The notes: generated by a model from the sequence alone, not told the origin. DNA of 64,000 nt from Tachypleus tridentatus (GCF_004210375.1 NC_134825.1:620001-684000); one strand, 5' to 3'; counted from the stretch's first letter, positions 50,051 through 61,205 are shown. Translations and numbers: made by a program.

Positions 50051-51590
50051 CACCGCTGGCCAAAATCTTAGGCCAATGAACATAAAGAAAAAATATGCTT
50101 TTTGCGTTGTTAGACTCAACCACTAATTTGAGTAGAGCCTCGATAGATGAAAATAAGAAATGGGGAAAAAATTAAAAAAGTTTCTAGCATTTAATAGGGA
50201 AAATGTGAATACTGTGAAATTAGTCTAAATACTAGCTGGTCAAAAGCTTGAAACCATACAGAAACGAAGCGTTAATCGGTAAACACGTAACGAAATTTAG
50301 TAATTTGTGTTCAAGCATTAGTGTTGTCAACATCTCCCACTGACATCTCCTGTGTTACATTGGGTAACAACATGGCAAGGGCTAAAAAGTTGACAGAGTC
50401 TGAACGTGGCAGAATTGTCGAGCTGCAAAAGCAAAGTCTCTATCAACGTACCATCACTAGTGAGACTGAGCAGAGTAAAACTGCTGTTGTAAATTCTTAA
50501 AAGACCCTGACGGATACAGAACAAGAATTTCAAGTGGTCGGCCCAAGAAAATTTCACCGGCGTTGAGCAGGAGGATTCGACGATCGTAAAACCAGATTAA
50601 GGCCCTTACGGACGCAGAATGCAGCTCAACAACAATAAGACGGCATCTACGAGAGAAAGGCTTTAAAAACTGTAAACGTCTTCAAAGGTCACGCCTCCTA
50701 CCACACCACGAAACAGCTCGGTTAAACTTTGCTGAGAAGCACCAAACACGGGACGTAGAAGAGTGGAAGAAGGTTTTGTTCCATGATGAGAAAAAATTTA
50801 ACTTGGATGGTCCAGATGGCTTCCAACGTTACTGACACGACAAGGATATCCCACCAGAGATATTTTTTACACGATACAGTGAAGGAGGTTCATCATAATC
50901 TGGGTTGATTTCTCCTTCCATGGAACAATGGAGTATCAGGTTATAAAGGGGCGTCAAACAGCAGCTGGCTACATTGACATGTTGGAAAGAGCATCCTTAT
51001 TGACTGAAGGCCCTCGCTTGTGTGGAAATGATTAGATCTTTTAGCAGGACAACGCTGCAATCCACAATGCCCGCAGAACAAAGGACTGTTTCATGGCGAA
51101 TAACGTGATTCTTTTGGACCATCCAGCGTGTTTGCCCGAACTGAAACCCATTGAAAATGTTTGGGAAGTCTATAGAAATGGACGTCGATTTCAAACAGTG
51201 CATGATATTCGTGAAGCCATCTTCACCACTTGAAATAACATTCCAGCCAGCCTTCTGCAAACGCTTATATCGACCAGACCAAAGCGAATGTTTGATGTTA
51301 TTCGCAATGACAGCCGTGGAACTCACTACTGAAACCTCTTGTTGGGCATTTCCTACCCTGTTTAGGACTTCTTTTTGGTATGGTCTTAAGCTTTTGACCA
51401 GTTAGTATTTAGGGTAATTTCATAGGATTCACATTTTCCCTATTAAATGCTAAAAAAGTTTTTATTTTTATTTTCCCTTTTCTTATTTTCATCTTTCACA
51501 GCTCTATTCAAATAAGTGGTTGAGTCTTACAACGCAAAAAGCATATTTTTTTCTTTATGTTCATTGGCCTTAAGATTTTGGCCTGCAGTG
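50051..51590 (+). mobile_element. Tc1-like transposon with long IR/DR-type terminal inverted repeats
   Basis: A 1540-bp element between TA dinucleotides (50049-50050 and 51591-51592). The termini read CACCGCTGGCCAAAATCTTA and the inverse of CACTGCAGGCCAAAATCTTA. Similarity between ends continues for about 200 bp. An inner copy of the tip motif (AGCTGGTCAAAAGCTT at about 50237 and its partner near 51395) gives an IR/DR layout as in other Tc1 families. It is inserted in the degenerate satellite. Confidence 0.92.
50372..51332 (+). pseudogene. Tc1-family transposase, decayed
   Basis: Starts MARAKKLTESERGRIVELQK (paired-like helix-turn-helix region). Later frames give [32 protein letters not shown] and LPELKPIENVW, and the sequence ends near VIRNDSRGTHY. 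Thirty-four residues separate the D of QQDNA from the E of KPIE, the DD34E spacing of Tc1. Several stops and frameshifts interrupt it (early ones near 50500 and 50568). About 320 codons, close to the family's length. Non-functional. Confidence 0.92.
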
Positions 51591-54130
51591 TATCTTCAGT
51601 TCATGTAAGATACATTTGTTATATTTACAGTTCACGTAAAGATATTTTTATATATATACCTGCAGTTCTTGGAACGGAATTTGCTATATATATGTATATA
51701 ATATAGTTCAAGTAAGACACATTTCTTATATATATATTTACAATTCATGTAAGAGAGATTTATTACATATCTACGTTTTATGTATGAGATGTTTGTTTTA
51801 TATATATCGACAGTTCATGTAAGTGGCATGTGTTATATATATGTTTCTACAGTTGAAGTAAAAGGTTTATTATGTGTATATCTTACGTTAATGTTAGAGG
51901 CATTTGTTATATCAGCAGTTTATGTATCGACATTTGATATATATATGTATATATATATATCTACAGTTCCTATAAGTGACATTTGTTTTGTATATATATC
52001 TGCAGTGTATGTAAGAGACGTTTGTTTTATATATATATATATATAGTTCATATAAGAGACAGTTATATATATATACACTGTTTATGTACGAGAAATTACT
52101 TATATATATGTACATCATCTGTCACTAAGATTTGTTATACATATTTATCTATAGTTCATGTAAGATACGTTTGTTATATTCATATGTTTACAGTTCATGT
52201 AAGAGTAATTTCTTATATATCTACGTTTCATGTATGAGACATTTGTTTTATATATATCTACAGTTCATAAAAGAGACATTTGTTTTATATATATCTACAG
52301 TTCATGTAAGAGACATTTGTTACATATATATCTACAGTTCATAAAAGACATTTATTACATACCTATTTACTGTTCATATAAGAGACATTTCTGTGATATA
52401 TATGCCTACAGTTCATGTGAGAGACGTTTGTCTTATATATATATGTCTGCAGTTCATGTAAGAGACATTTGTTATATCTACAGTAAATATGGAGACTTTT
52501 GTTGTATCTACAGTAAATGTGGAGACTTTTGTTGTATATATCTACAGTTCATATAACAGACATTTGTTATATATGTGTACTGTTCATGTACGAGACTTTT
52601 CTTATATATATATACATCTACAGTTCTTGTAAGATTTGTTATATATATATCTGCTGTTCATGTAACATACGTTTGTTTTATTTATATCTAGGGTTCACGT
52701 AAGAGACGTTTGATTTTATATACCTACAGTTCATGTAAGAGAAGGTTGTTGTATATTTATCTACGATTCGTGTAACAGAAATTTGTTATGTATATTTCCA
52801 GTTTGCGTAAGAGACATTTGTCATATATATGTATCTACAGTTTTTGTAAGAGACATTTCTTATATATATGTCTACCGCTCATGTTGGAGACATTTGTTTT
52901 AGATATATATATATACATGTCATGTAAGAGACATTTGTTTTAGATATATATATATACATGTCATGTAAGAGACATTTGTTTTAGATATATATATATACAC
53001 GTCATGTAAGAGACATGTGTTTTAAATATATAGATCAAGTAAGATGATACATTTGTTGTATATACATCTACAGTTCATGTAGGTGATATTTGTTATATGT
53101 ACATATCTACATCTAATGTAAGAGATATTTGTTATATATACGTATCTACAGTTGATGTAAGAGACATTTATTACATATATAACCACAGTTCACTTAGAGG
53201 CATTTGTTTTGTGTATATATCCACAGTTCAAGTGAGATAGATTTATATATATGTCTACAGTTCGTGTCGAATACATTTGTCATATATATATCTACACTTT
53301 ATGTAGAGACATTTGTTATATATATCTACAGTTCTTTAACAGACTTGTTATATATATATAGAGCTCATGTAAGAGACGTTTGTTTTATATATGCCTACAG
53401 TTCATGTAAGAGACGTTTGATTTGTAAATATATCTGCAGTTTATGTAAGAGACGTTTGTTATATAAGTATCTGCAGTTCATGTAAAAACATTTGTCATAT
53501 ATATGTATGTACAATTCATAAAAGAGACATTTGTTATATATTTATCTAATGTTCATGTAAGATAAGTTGTTTTATATATCCGAAGTTCATGTAGAAGACT
53601 TATATATGGAAAGTTTATACGGTAGATGATTTTTTATACAGGTACAGGTATGAGGAATATTTTTGGTTTATATATTATTAATTCGTGTTTGAGACGTGTG
53701 TTGTATTGTTTATATGTATAACAACTCTTATTCCAGACGCGTGTTTCGTACGTATGTAAAGTAACCATTGGAAACTGTGTGTTATATACTGAGTCTTAAT
53801 GTGGTTGATGTGTGTTTTCTACTTCCTTAAAGTCGTCTGAAAACCTTAGTTCTATGTATTGAAAGTTCACGTAAAAAGAATACGTGTGTTTTATATACCC
53901 GGTGTTGTAGAGTTCATGTAATAGGTTTGTTTTTTATACAAGCATTTCCTTTAAGATACGTGTGTTAACATGTCAAGTCTAACCTAGAGTTCATGTTGTA
54001 AACGTGTGTTTTATATATCCAATCTAATCTAGAGTTCCTTGAGACATGTTACGTTTTGCTTGGATTTAATTATCATCGTAATATTATAATGTACGTGCTT
54101 TGTAAAGAAACATACAGCTTTATATAGAAC

Positions 54131-54136
54131 TTTATT
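54131..54136 (-). promoter_or_regulatory. Poly(A) signal AATAAA of the DM9 gene
   Basis: AATAAA on the minus strand about 128 bp beyond the stop codon. The satellite array's right edge lies only about 70 bp further on, so the gene's 3' end almost abuts the array. Confidence 0.6.
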
Positions 54137-54263
54137 ATCTCTTACTTAATAAACAATTATTTTTCCATTATGAAGGGTTACGATCCTAAGAGATTATCAG
54201 ATTACGATCCACAGATGTAAGAAATTGATCATTCTTCACTGTAAAAACAAATCTTATTTTTCT

Positions 54264-54515
54264 TTAAAAATTGACTGATTTTACGACCAAGATTTCATAA
54301 TCCTGATAAGCATGTTCTTGACCTCCGTATGCGATGTAAAGAACACCGTGGCTGGGATGAACTTTACCAATCGTTATAGCTCCCTCGTGCCATGTACGCC
54401 CTATGTATAATATCTCTCCATCAGCGGTGATTCCCCCTTGAACAGCTCCCGTGGGGATCTCACTCCCAGAAGAGCGAATCCAATCCAATCTGGTTCCGTG
54501 TAGATTAACTAGAAC
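54264..54515 (-). CDS. DM9 gene exon 3 (second DM9 repeat)
   Basis: The acceptor CTCATGTGCAG precedes 54515. The exon continues in phase 0 as VLVNLHGTRLDWIRSSG, then the second DM9 repeat, ending YQDYEILVVKSVNF and TAA-type stop at 54264-54266. This is the terminal coding exon. Confidence 0.92.
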   Translation of the reverse strand, partial: VLVNLHGTRLDWIRSSGSEIPTGAVQGGITADGEILYIGRTWHEGAITIGKVHPSHGVLYIAYGGQEHAYQDYEILVVKSVNF

Positions 54516-57500
54516 CTGCACATGAGAGTAAAAATCTCAGTTTATTCTTAGTTAAGTAGCTTTATTAACTCTTAACGTAACTTACAAGGACAACAGAGCG
54601 TTTCACAATAGTTATGTAACGTTGTTAAGGAAAGTGTATCTTAATTTAACACGTGTTCAGTAGTCTATAAGTAATGTAACACACTTAACACAGACTATTC
54701 ATTGCAAGTAGAAGTTAACTGACAAAACGTAAGTCCTTGTAGCTGCCTCAAGAGACTTCCTGGACTAGATGTCTAGTGACTCAGCCATCAAACTGGTTAA
54801 AGGTATGAATAAAAACTTTTGAGTTAAAAATACAAGGAAAGGTTTTATCACAATTTATTATTGATTCGGAAGATTCATATTCGTAGCTGTGGATTAGGTG
54901 TTTGCCTCAAGTTAACTTGGTTTTTCTTTCAGTGTCTTTGTTGTTGTTATTTTCAGGTTGCTGTGATGGGAGAGCTTGTTCGCCTCAGAACATTGAGCAC
55001 TCTAATCTTTTGCTGGTAACAACATTGGTGTTGTTGGATATCTGTCTTTGGGACAAACTATCTCTTCTAATACAAATCTTCCCTTCAGTGAAATGTATTG
55101 GTGATCAAAATGACAGCACAGTTGATCTGCACAACGACTGCACGATTTAATATTAATACGATAGGAATGTCAGTAATGTCAGTATTTGGAATTAATATTC
55201 TCAGTATGTCGTGATATAAGATACAGACTAGTGTATTCCACTAGTTTACAAACACTCTGGGAAACCGAAACGTTACAAAAACTTATTTCACAAGAATTTC
55301 TCTGTAGTAAAAAAGGCGTTTTGTATCTGGCTAACATAGTTCAGATGCAAAGTGTGTCAAGTAGCTTTGATTTATCTACTTAACTGTCAAAAATAAAATA
55401 GGTGATAAGATAATATGGATAGGAAGACTAACAGATAAGTATGAAAAACCTGTGGTTCTCAGAAAAGCTTATGAAAATAAATATTCACAAAAACTGGGTG
55501 TACATGAAAATGATAGGCGGAAGACATTCGAGAAGTGTTAGTATATAATTGATTTGAATAATTAGATTGTTTAGTCACCAATATATTCAAACCAGTGTTT
55601 CTCTAAAAGGCAGTAGCCGCCCATTCCGCAGTCAGTTGAAGGTGTAACCATGTTAGGTTAGATTAAAACAACCATCATAAAAAGAAACTAATAGATAGTT
55701 TATCCTGCCTTGTATAGTAGTTAATACAGAGTTTGTTCTGTTTACTAGATAAGTCAGTACATTGTTCATTCTGTTTACTAAATAATTTAATACACAGTTG
55801 TCGTGGTTAATACAGAGTTTATTCTGTTTACAAGACAAGTCAGTACATAGTTCATTCCGTTTACTAAATAATTTAATACACAGTTGTCGTGGTTAATACA
55901 GAGTTTATTCTGTTTACAAGACAAGTCAGTACATAGTTTATCCTGCTTAGTAGAGTAGTTAATACAAGACTCCTCTTGGTATTCAGTCTCACTATGTTTT
56001 TAAATTACTTGGTATAAGGTATGACTATGTTTATAAATTAACTGGTATTCAGTATGACTATGTATATATGTTACCTCGTGTTCGATATGACTATGTTTAT
56101 AAGTTACTTGGTATTTGTTATGGCCATGTTTATAAGTTACTTGGTATTTGTTATGGCCATGTTTATAAGTTACTTGGTATTTGATATGACTATGTTTATA
56201 AGTTACTCGGTATTTGTTATGGCCATGTTTATAAGTTACTTGGTATTTGTTATGGCCATGTTTATAAGTTACTTGGTATTTGATATGACTATGTTTATAA
56301 GTTACTTGGTATTCAGTATATTATGTTTATAAGTTACTTGGTATTCAGTATATTATGTTTATAAGTTACTTGGTGTCCAATAAGACTCTGTTTATATATT
56401 ACCTGGTATATGTTATGACTATGTTTATAAATTACTTGGTATTCATTATGACTATGTTTATAAATTACTTGGTATTCATTATGACTATGTTTATAAGTTG
56501 CCTAGTATATGCTATTACTATGTTTATAGATTACCTTGTATTTGGTGTGACTGTGTTTATAAATTTTCTGGTATTCAGTATTACTATATTTATAAATTAC
56601 CTGATATTCAGTATTACTATATTTATAAATTACCTGATATTCAGTATGGCTATGTTTATAAGTTACCTGGTGATCAGTATGACTATGTTTATAAATTACC
56701 TGGTGATCAGTATGAATATGTTTATAAATTACCTGGTGATCAGTATGACTATGTTTATAAATTATGTGGTGATCAGTATGAATATGTTTATAAATTACCT
56801 GATATTCAGTATGGCTATGTTTATAAATTACCTGGTGATCAGTATGACTATGTTTATAAATTACCTGGTGATCAGTATGAATATGTTTATAAATTACCTG
56901 GTGATCAGTATGAATATGTTTATAAATTACCTGGTGATCAGTATGACTATGTTTATAAATTACCTGGTGATCAGTATGACTATGTTTATAAATTACCTGA
57001 TATTCAGTATGGCTATGTTTATAAATTACCTGGTGATCAGTATGATTATGTTTATAAGTTACCTGGTGATCAGTATGACTATGTTTATAAGTTACCTGGT
57101 GATCAGTATGACTATGTTTATAAGTTACCTGATAATCTGTATGACTGTGTTCTTCCCCTCCCCATGGTACATAGACGCATCCATGAGAAGGATGAAGTTT
57201 GCCCGGAACAACATCACCCTCATGGTTTGCCCTTCCAACATAAATTGGTTCACCCGAATCCTCTCCACCTTGCACTGCTCCATATGGCACATGTCCTGCT
57301 TGACCATCCATCCATTCAGCGACAGTCTTATAATGAAGAGCTGTAGAAACACAAACACGTTATCCTGTAGTCCATGTTAGGAATATCTAGTCACTGAGAT
57401 CTGTAAAATTTCAGCTTTACCAAGTAGTCATTATTTGCTTACATTTCTGATATATAATTAACATTTCTGTGGTATCTAGTGATGAGCATCAAAGTTCTTG

Positions 57501-57588
57501 TATTATACAGTATGTTTTGAATTACAGCTAAAAGTTAAATTTCAAAATAATCAGGTAGAATGAAATACTTACCCCCACATTGAGCCAT
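54264..57588 (-). CDS. Two-repeat DM9 domain protein (three exons, complete)
   Basis: Exon 1 (57588-57573) encodes MAQCG plus one base, exon 2 (57340-57129) the first DM9 repeat, and exon 3 (54515-54264) the second repeat and stop. Phases are 1 and 0 with donors GGGG|GTAAGT and CAG|GTAACT and acceptors TCTACAG and TGTGCAG. The product is 159 residues. The repeats align: EWMDGQAGHVPYGAVQGGED...YVGRANHEG...GKLHPSHG...GGEEHSH with DWIRSSGSEIPTGAVQGG...YIGRTWHEG...GKVHPSHG...GGQEHAY. Two tandem DM9 repeats, about 140-160 residues and no signal peptide are typical of cytosolic DM9 proteins; oyster members bind mannose and act as pattern receptors. The carbohydrate-binding role is inferred from family. 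Intron 2 (2613 bp) contains the 33-bp minisatellite. Confidence 0.92.
54516..55716 (-). other. DM9 intron 2, unique portion
   Basis: AT-rich intron without recognised elements. Plus-strand ORFs at 54902-55150 and 55186-55383 lack ATG context or domain similarity and lie antisense within the intron. They are not called as genes. Confidence 0.5.
55717..55965. repeat. 86-bp tandem repeat, 2-3 copies
   Basis: Copies of about 86 bp contain TTCATTCTGTTTACTAAATA, TACACAGTTGTCGTGG and GAGTTTATTCTGTTTACAAG. The two central copies are near-identical. An internal half-repeat (TTCTGTTTAC every about 43 bp) is visible. Confidence 0.85.
56003..57128. repeat. 33-bp minisatellite seeded by the DM9 exon 2 donor
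   Basis: About 34 units of 27-33 bp. On the gene strand the unit is CATAGTCATACTGATCACCA-G|GTAATTTATAAA, i.e. 18-21 bp copied from the end of exon 2 (CACAGTCATACAGATTATCAG) plus 12-15 bp of the intron start. Units nearest the exon (56600-57128) are 33 bp and well conserved; those beyond 56400 are diverged (CAA|GTAAC). About 16 units keep CAG|GTAA. The frame contiguous with exon 2 is open down to 56502. Confidence 0.95.
57129..57340 (-). CDS. DM9 gene exon 2 (first DM9 repeat)
   Basis: The acceptor GTGTTTCTACAG precedes 57340. There are 70 full codons from LHYKTVAEWMDG to EEHSHTDYQ, ending in phase 0 at CAG|GTAACT. The frame remains open into the intron for about 209 more codons because the adjacent minisatellite is an 11-codon duplication of this exon end. 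Confidence 0.9.
57573..57588 (-). CDS. DM9 gene exon 1 (coding part)
   Basis: ATG GCT CAA TGT GGG G then consensus donor GTAAGT. The single carried base joins CT of exon 2 to make alanine (MAQCGA-LHYKTVAEW). The start is chosen because it is the only ATG that brings the phase-1 donor into the DM9 frame. Short MA-starting leaders are usual for the family. Confidence 0.85.
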
Positions 57589-57899
57589 GTCGATATGTAG
57601 CGTGGGCTGAACTCTCTGAAAAGACTTGTGAGAGAGAGGTGGTGATACCAAATGTTTAACAAACGCTCCACTACTCGTCTTATGTAATAATTAATGTGTT
57701 TCTTATCTTTATCTGTAGTTGAGAATGAACAGACTCCAAAGTTCAAGAATGTCGACCTTTTCAAGTTATCTGTAGATCCAGCATACAACCTTATCAGTAT
57801 CTGTACATATTGAGCATGTGAGGGTAATGTATGGAATACTGAGCATGTAAGGGTAAGGTATGGAATACAGTGTTAGGATAAATCTAAATAAGTACCAAC
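57589..57899 (-). other. Region upstream of the DM9 start (5' UTR / promoter side)
   Basis: Contains a CTCTCTCTCAC pyrimidine stretch about 40 bp upstream of the ATG and, further up, a two-copy 31-bp repeat (TGAGCATGTGAGGGTAATGT and TGAGCATGTAAGGGTAAGGT, 57811-57865). I see no confident TATA box or initiator. The 75-bp array starts right behind it. Confidence 0.4.
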
Positions 57900-60312
57900 T
57901 GCAAGTAATTACAAAGTTTTGATATACAGTAATATGAACGTGTGTAAAACAACGTGTAAAGTTGTGTAAAAATGGACAAGTAATTACAAAGTTTTAATAT
58001 ACAGTAATATGAACGTGTGTAAAACAACGTGTAAAGTTGTGTAAAAATGGACAAGTAATTACAAAGTTTTGATATAGAGTAATATGAATGCGCGTAAAAC
58101 AACCTGTAACGTTGTGTAAAAATGGACAAGTAATTAGAAAGTTTTAATGTAGAGTAACATGAACGTGTGTAAAACAACCTGTAAAGTTGTGTAAAAATGG
58201 ACAAGTAATTAGAAAGTTTTAATATAGAGTAACATGAACGTGTGTAAAACAACCTGTAAAGTTGTGTAAAAATGGACAAGTAATTACAAAGTTTTAATAT
58301 AGAGTAACATGAACGTGTGTAAAACAACCTGTAAAGTTGTGTAAAAATGGACAAGTAATTACAAAGTTTTAATATAGAGTAACATGAACATGTGTAAAAC
58401 AACCTGTTAAGTTGTGTAAAAATGGACAGGTAATTACAAAGTTTTAATATACAGTAATATGAACGTGCGTAAAACAACCTGTAAAGTTGTGTAAAAATGG
58501 ACAGGTAATTACAAAGTTTTAATATAGAGTAATATGAACGTCTGTAAAACAACCTGTAAAGTTGTGTAAAAATGGACAGGTAATTACAAAGTTTTAATAT
58601 ACAGTAATATGAACGTGTGTAAAACAACCTGTTAAGTTGTGTAAAAATGGACAAGTAATTACAAAGTTTTGATATAGAGTAACATGAACGTGTGTAAAAC
58701 AACCTGTAAAGTTGTGTAAAAATGGACAATTACAAAGTTTTAATATAGAGTAATATGAACGTGTGTAAAACAACCTTTAAAGTTGTGTAAAAATGGACAA
58801 GTAATTAGAAAGTTTTAATGTAGAGTAACATGAACGTGTGTAAAACAACCTGTAAAGTTGTGTAAAAATGGACAAGTAATTAGAAAGTTTTAATATAGAG
58901 TAACATGAACGTGTGTAAAACAACCTGTAAAGTTGTGTAAAAATGGACAAGTAATTACAAAGTTTTAATATAGAGTAACATGAACGTGTGTAAAACAACC
59001 TGTAAAGTTGTGTAAAAATGGACAAGTAATTACAAAGTTTTAATATAGAGTAACATGAACATGTGTAAAACAACCTGTTAAGTTGTGTAAAAATGGACAG
59101 GTAATTACAAAGTTTTAATATACAGTAATATGAACGTGCGTAAAACAACCTGTAAAGTTGTGTAAAAATGGACAGGTAATTACAAAGTTTTAATATAGAG
59201 TAATATGAACGTCTGTAAAACAACCTGTAAAGTTGTGTAAAAATGGACAGGTAATTACAAAGTTTTAATATACAGTAATATGAACGTGTGTAAAACAACC
59301 TGTTAAGTTGTGTAAAAATGGACAAGTAATTACAAAGTTTTGATATAGAGTAACATGAACGTGTGTAAAACAACCTGTAAAGTTGTGTAAAAATGGACAA
59401 TTACAAAGTTTTAATATAGAGTAATATGAACGTGTGTAAAACAACCTTTAAAGTTGTGTAAAAATGGACAAGTAATTACAAAGTTTTAATATAGAGTAAC
59501 ATGAACGTGTGTAAAACAACCTGTAAAGCTGTGTAAAAATGGACAGGTAATTACAAAGTTTTAATATACAGAAATATGAACGTGCGTAAAACAACCTGTA
59601 AAGTTGTGTAAAAATGGACAGGTAATTACAAAGTTTTAATATAGAGTAACATGAACGTGTGTAAAACAACCTGTAAAGTTGTGTAAAAATGGACAAGTAA
59701 TTACAAAGTTTTAATATAGAGTAACATGAACGTGTGTAAAACAACCTGTAAAGTTGTGTAAAAATGGACAAGTAATTAGAAAGTTTTAATATAGAGTAAC
59801 ATGAACGTGTGTAAAAGAACCTGTAAAGTTGTGTAAAAATGGACAAGTAATTACAAAGTTTTAATATAGAGTAATATGAACGTGTGTAAAACAACGTCTA
59901 AAGTTGTGTAAAAATGGACAAGTAATTACAAAGTTTTGATATAGAGTAATATGAATGTGCGTAAAACAACCTGTAAAGTTGTGTAAAAATGGACAACTAA
60001 TTACAAAGTTTTAATATAGAGTAACATGAACGTGCATAAAACAACCTTTAAAGTTGTGTAAAAATGGACAAGTAATTACAAAGTTTTAATATAGAGTAAT
60101 ATGAACGTGTGTAAAACAACCTGTTAAGTTGTGTAAAAAATGGACAAGGTAATTACAAAGTTTTGATATACAGTAATATGAACGTGTGTAAAACAACCTG
60201 TGAAGTTGTGTAAAAATGGACAAGTAATTATAAAGTTTTGATATACAGTAATATGAACGTGTGTAAAACAACCTGTAAAGTTGTGTAAAAATGGACAAGT
60301 AATTAGAAAGTA
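57900..60312. repeat. 75-bp minisatellite, about 32 copies
   Basis: The unit contains GTAATTACAAAGTTTTAATA, TAGAGTAACATGAACGTGTG and AACCTGTAAAGTTGTGTAAA. As 75 is 25 codons, the minus strand reads an open SIFTQLYRLFYTRSYYSILK-type repeat for up to 281 codons. This looks like a by-product of unit length. The array lies directly upstream of the DM9 gene. Confidence 0.97.
58125..59466. repeat. 671-bp higher-order duplication (two apparently identical copies)
   Basis: 58125-58795 and 58796-59466 share the same order of unit variants (TTAGAAAG/TTTTAATGTAG, ACATGTG, GTGCGT, GTCTGT, and a unit shortened at GGACAATTACAAAG). I saw no difference between them, so this is a very recent duplication or an assembly duplicate. 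Confidence 0.85.
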
Positions 60313-60424
60313 TACACTTATGATAAAATATACAGGTATATAACAATCTGTAAAATTAAAGTAAAAATAATCAAATAAAGTATAAGTACATAATTATGGT
60401 AAAGTGTTATATAAGTAAAGAAAG

Positions 60425-61205
60425 ACAAGTAAAAAAATAAGGAACAGTAAGGGACAGAATAAACAGTTACATGGTAAAGATGGACAGGAAAAAAAAATAA
60501 GGAAAAGTAAGAGACAGAATAAACAGTTACATGGTAAAGATGGTAGGCAAAAAAAATAGAGAAAAGTAAGAGACAGAATAAAGAGTTACATGGTAAAATG
60601 GACAAGAAAAGAATAAGGAAAAGTAAGTGACAGAATAAGCAGTTACATGGTAAAGATGGACAAGAAAAAAATAATGAAAAGTAAGGGACAGAATAAACAG
60701 TTACATGGTAAAGATGGACAGGTAAAATAAATAAGGAAAAGTAAGAGACAGAATAAACAGCTTCATGGTAAAGATGGACAGGTAAAAAAAATAACGAAAG
60801 TAAGATACAGAATAAACAGTTACATGGTAAAGATGGACAAGAAAAAAAATAAGGAAAGTAAGGGACAGAATAAACAGTTACATGGTAAAGATGGACAAGA
60901 AAAAAATAATGAAAAGTAAGGGACAGAATAAACAGTTACATGGTAAAGATGGACAGGTAAAAAAAAATAAGGAAAAGTAAGTGACAGAATAAACAGCTTC
61001 ATGGTAAAGATGGACAGGTAAAAAAAATAATGAAAGTAAGATACAGAATAAACAGTTACATGGTAAAGATGGACAAGAAAAAAAAAAAAAGGAAAGTAAG
61101 GGACAGATTAAACAGTTACATGGTAAAGATGGACAAGTAAAAAAATAAGGAACAGTAAGGGACAGAATAAACAGTTACATGGTAAAGATGGACAAGAAAA
61201 AAAGA
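60425..61205. repeat. 58-bp A-rich minisatellite, about 13 copies
   Basis: The unit contains AAGTAAGGGACAGAATAAAC, AGTTACATGGTAAAGATGGA and a variable A-run, which causes most length differences. Confidence 0.95.

Larger units (their letters stand above)
42791..54060. repeat. Degenerate 35-45-bp satellite array (TA-rich), interrupted by transposons
   Basis: The consensus is close to ATATCTACAGTTCATGTAAG then AGACATTTGTTATAT, with variable (TA)n length. A longer unit type with CCAGTCTAATCTAGAGTTCA occurs at both edges (about 43.05-44.1 kb and 53.9-54.06 kb). The array is split by a SINE (43083), a Penelope-like element (47409-48912) and a Tc1 element (50051-51590). The many IYIYSS/VHVRDICYIY ORFs are repeat translations. 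Confidence 0.93.

Noticed and set aside
43237-53485. Many tyrosine/isoleucine-rich ORFs (IYIYSS, VHVRDICYIY)
   Set aside because: Translations of the degenerate TA-rich satellite in assorted frames and both strands.
54902-55150. 82-codon plus-strand ORF with a hydrophobic, signal-like start
   Set aside because: It starts at a non-ATG codon (TTG) and lies antisense in DM9 intron 2 with no downstream exon recognised.
56355-57380. Plus-strand 341- and 282-codon ORFs (SMTMFINYLVI and YKLPGDQYDYV repeats) and minus-strand 269-codon ORF as stand-alone genes
   Set aside because: The plus-strand frames are antisense to the DM9 gene and exist because the unit is 33 bp. The minus-strand frame is real only as the exon 2 read-through discussed in the findings, not as a separate gene.
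57528-57788. 86-codon minus-strand ORF upstream of the DM9 exons as the first exon reading frame
   Set aside because: It overlaps exon 1 in another frame; only the MAQCG frame joins the phase-1 acceptor of exon 2 correctly.
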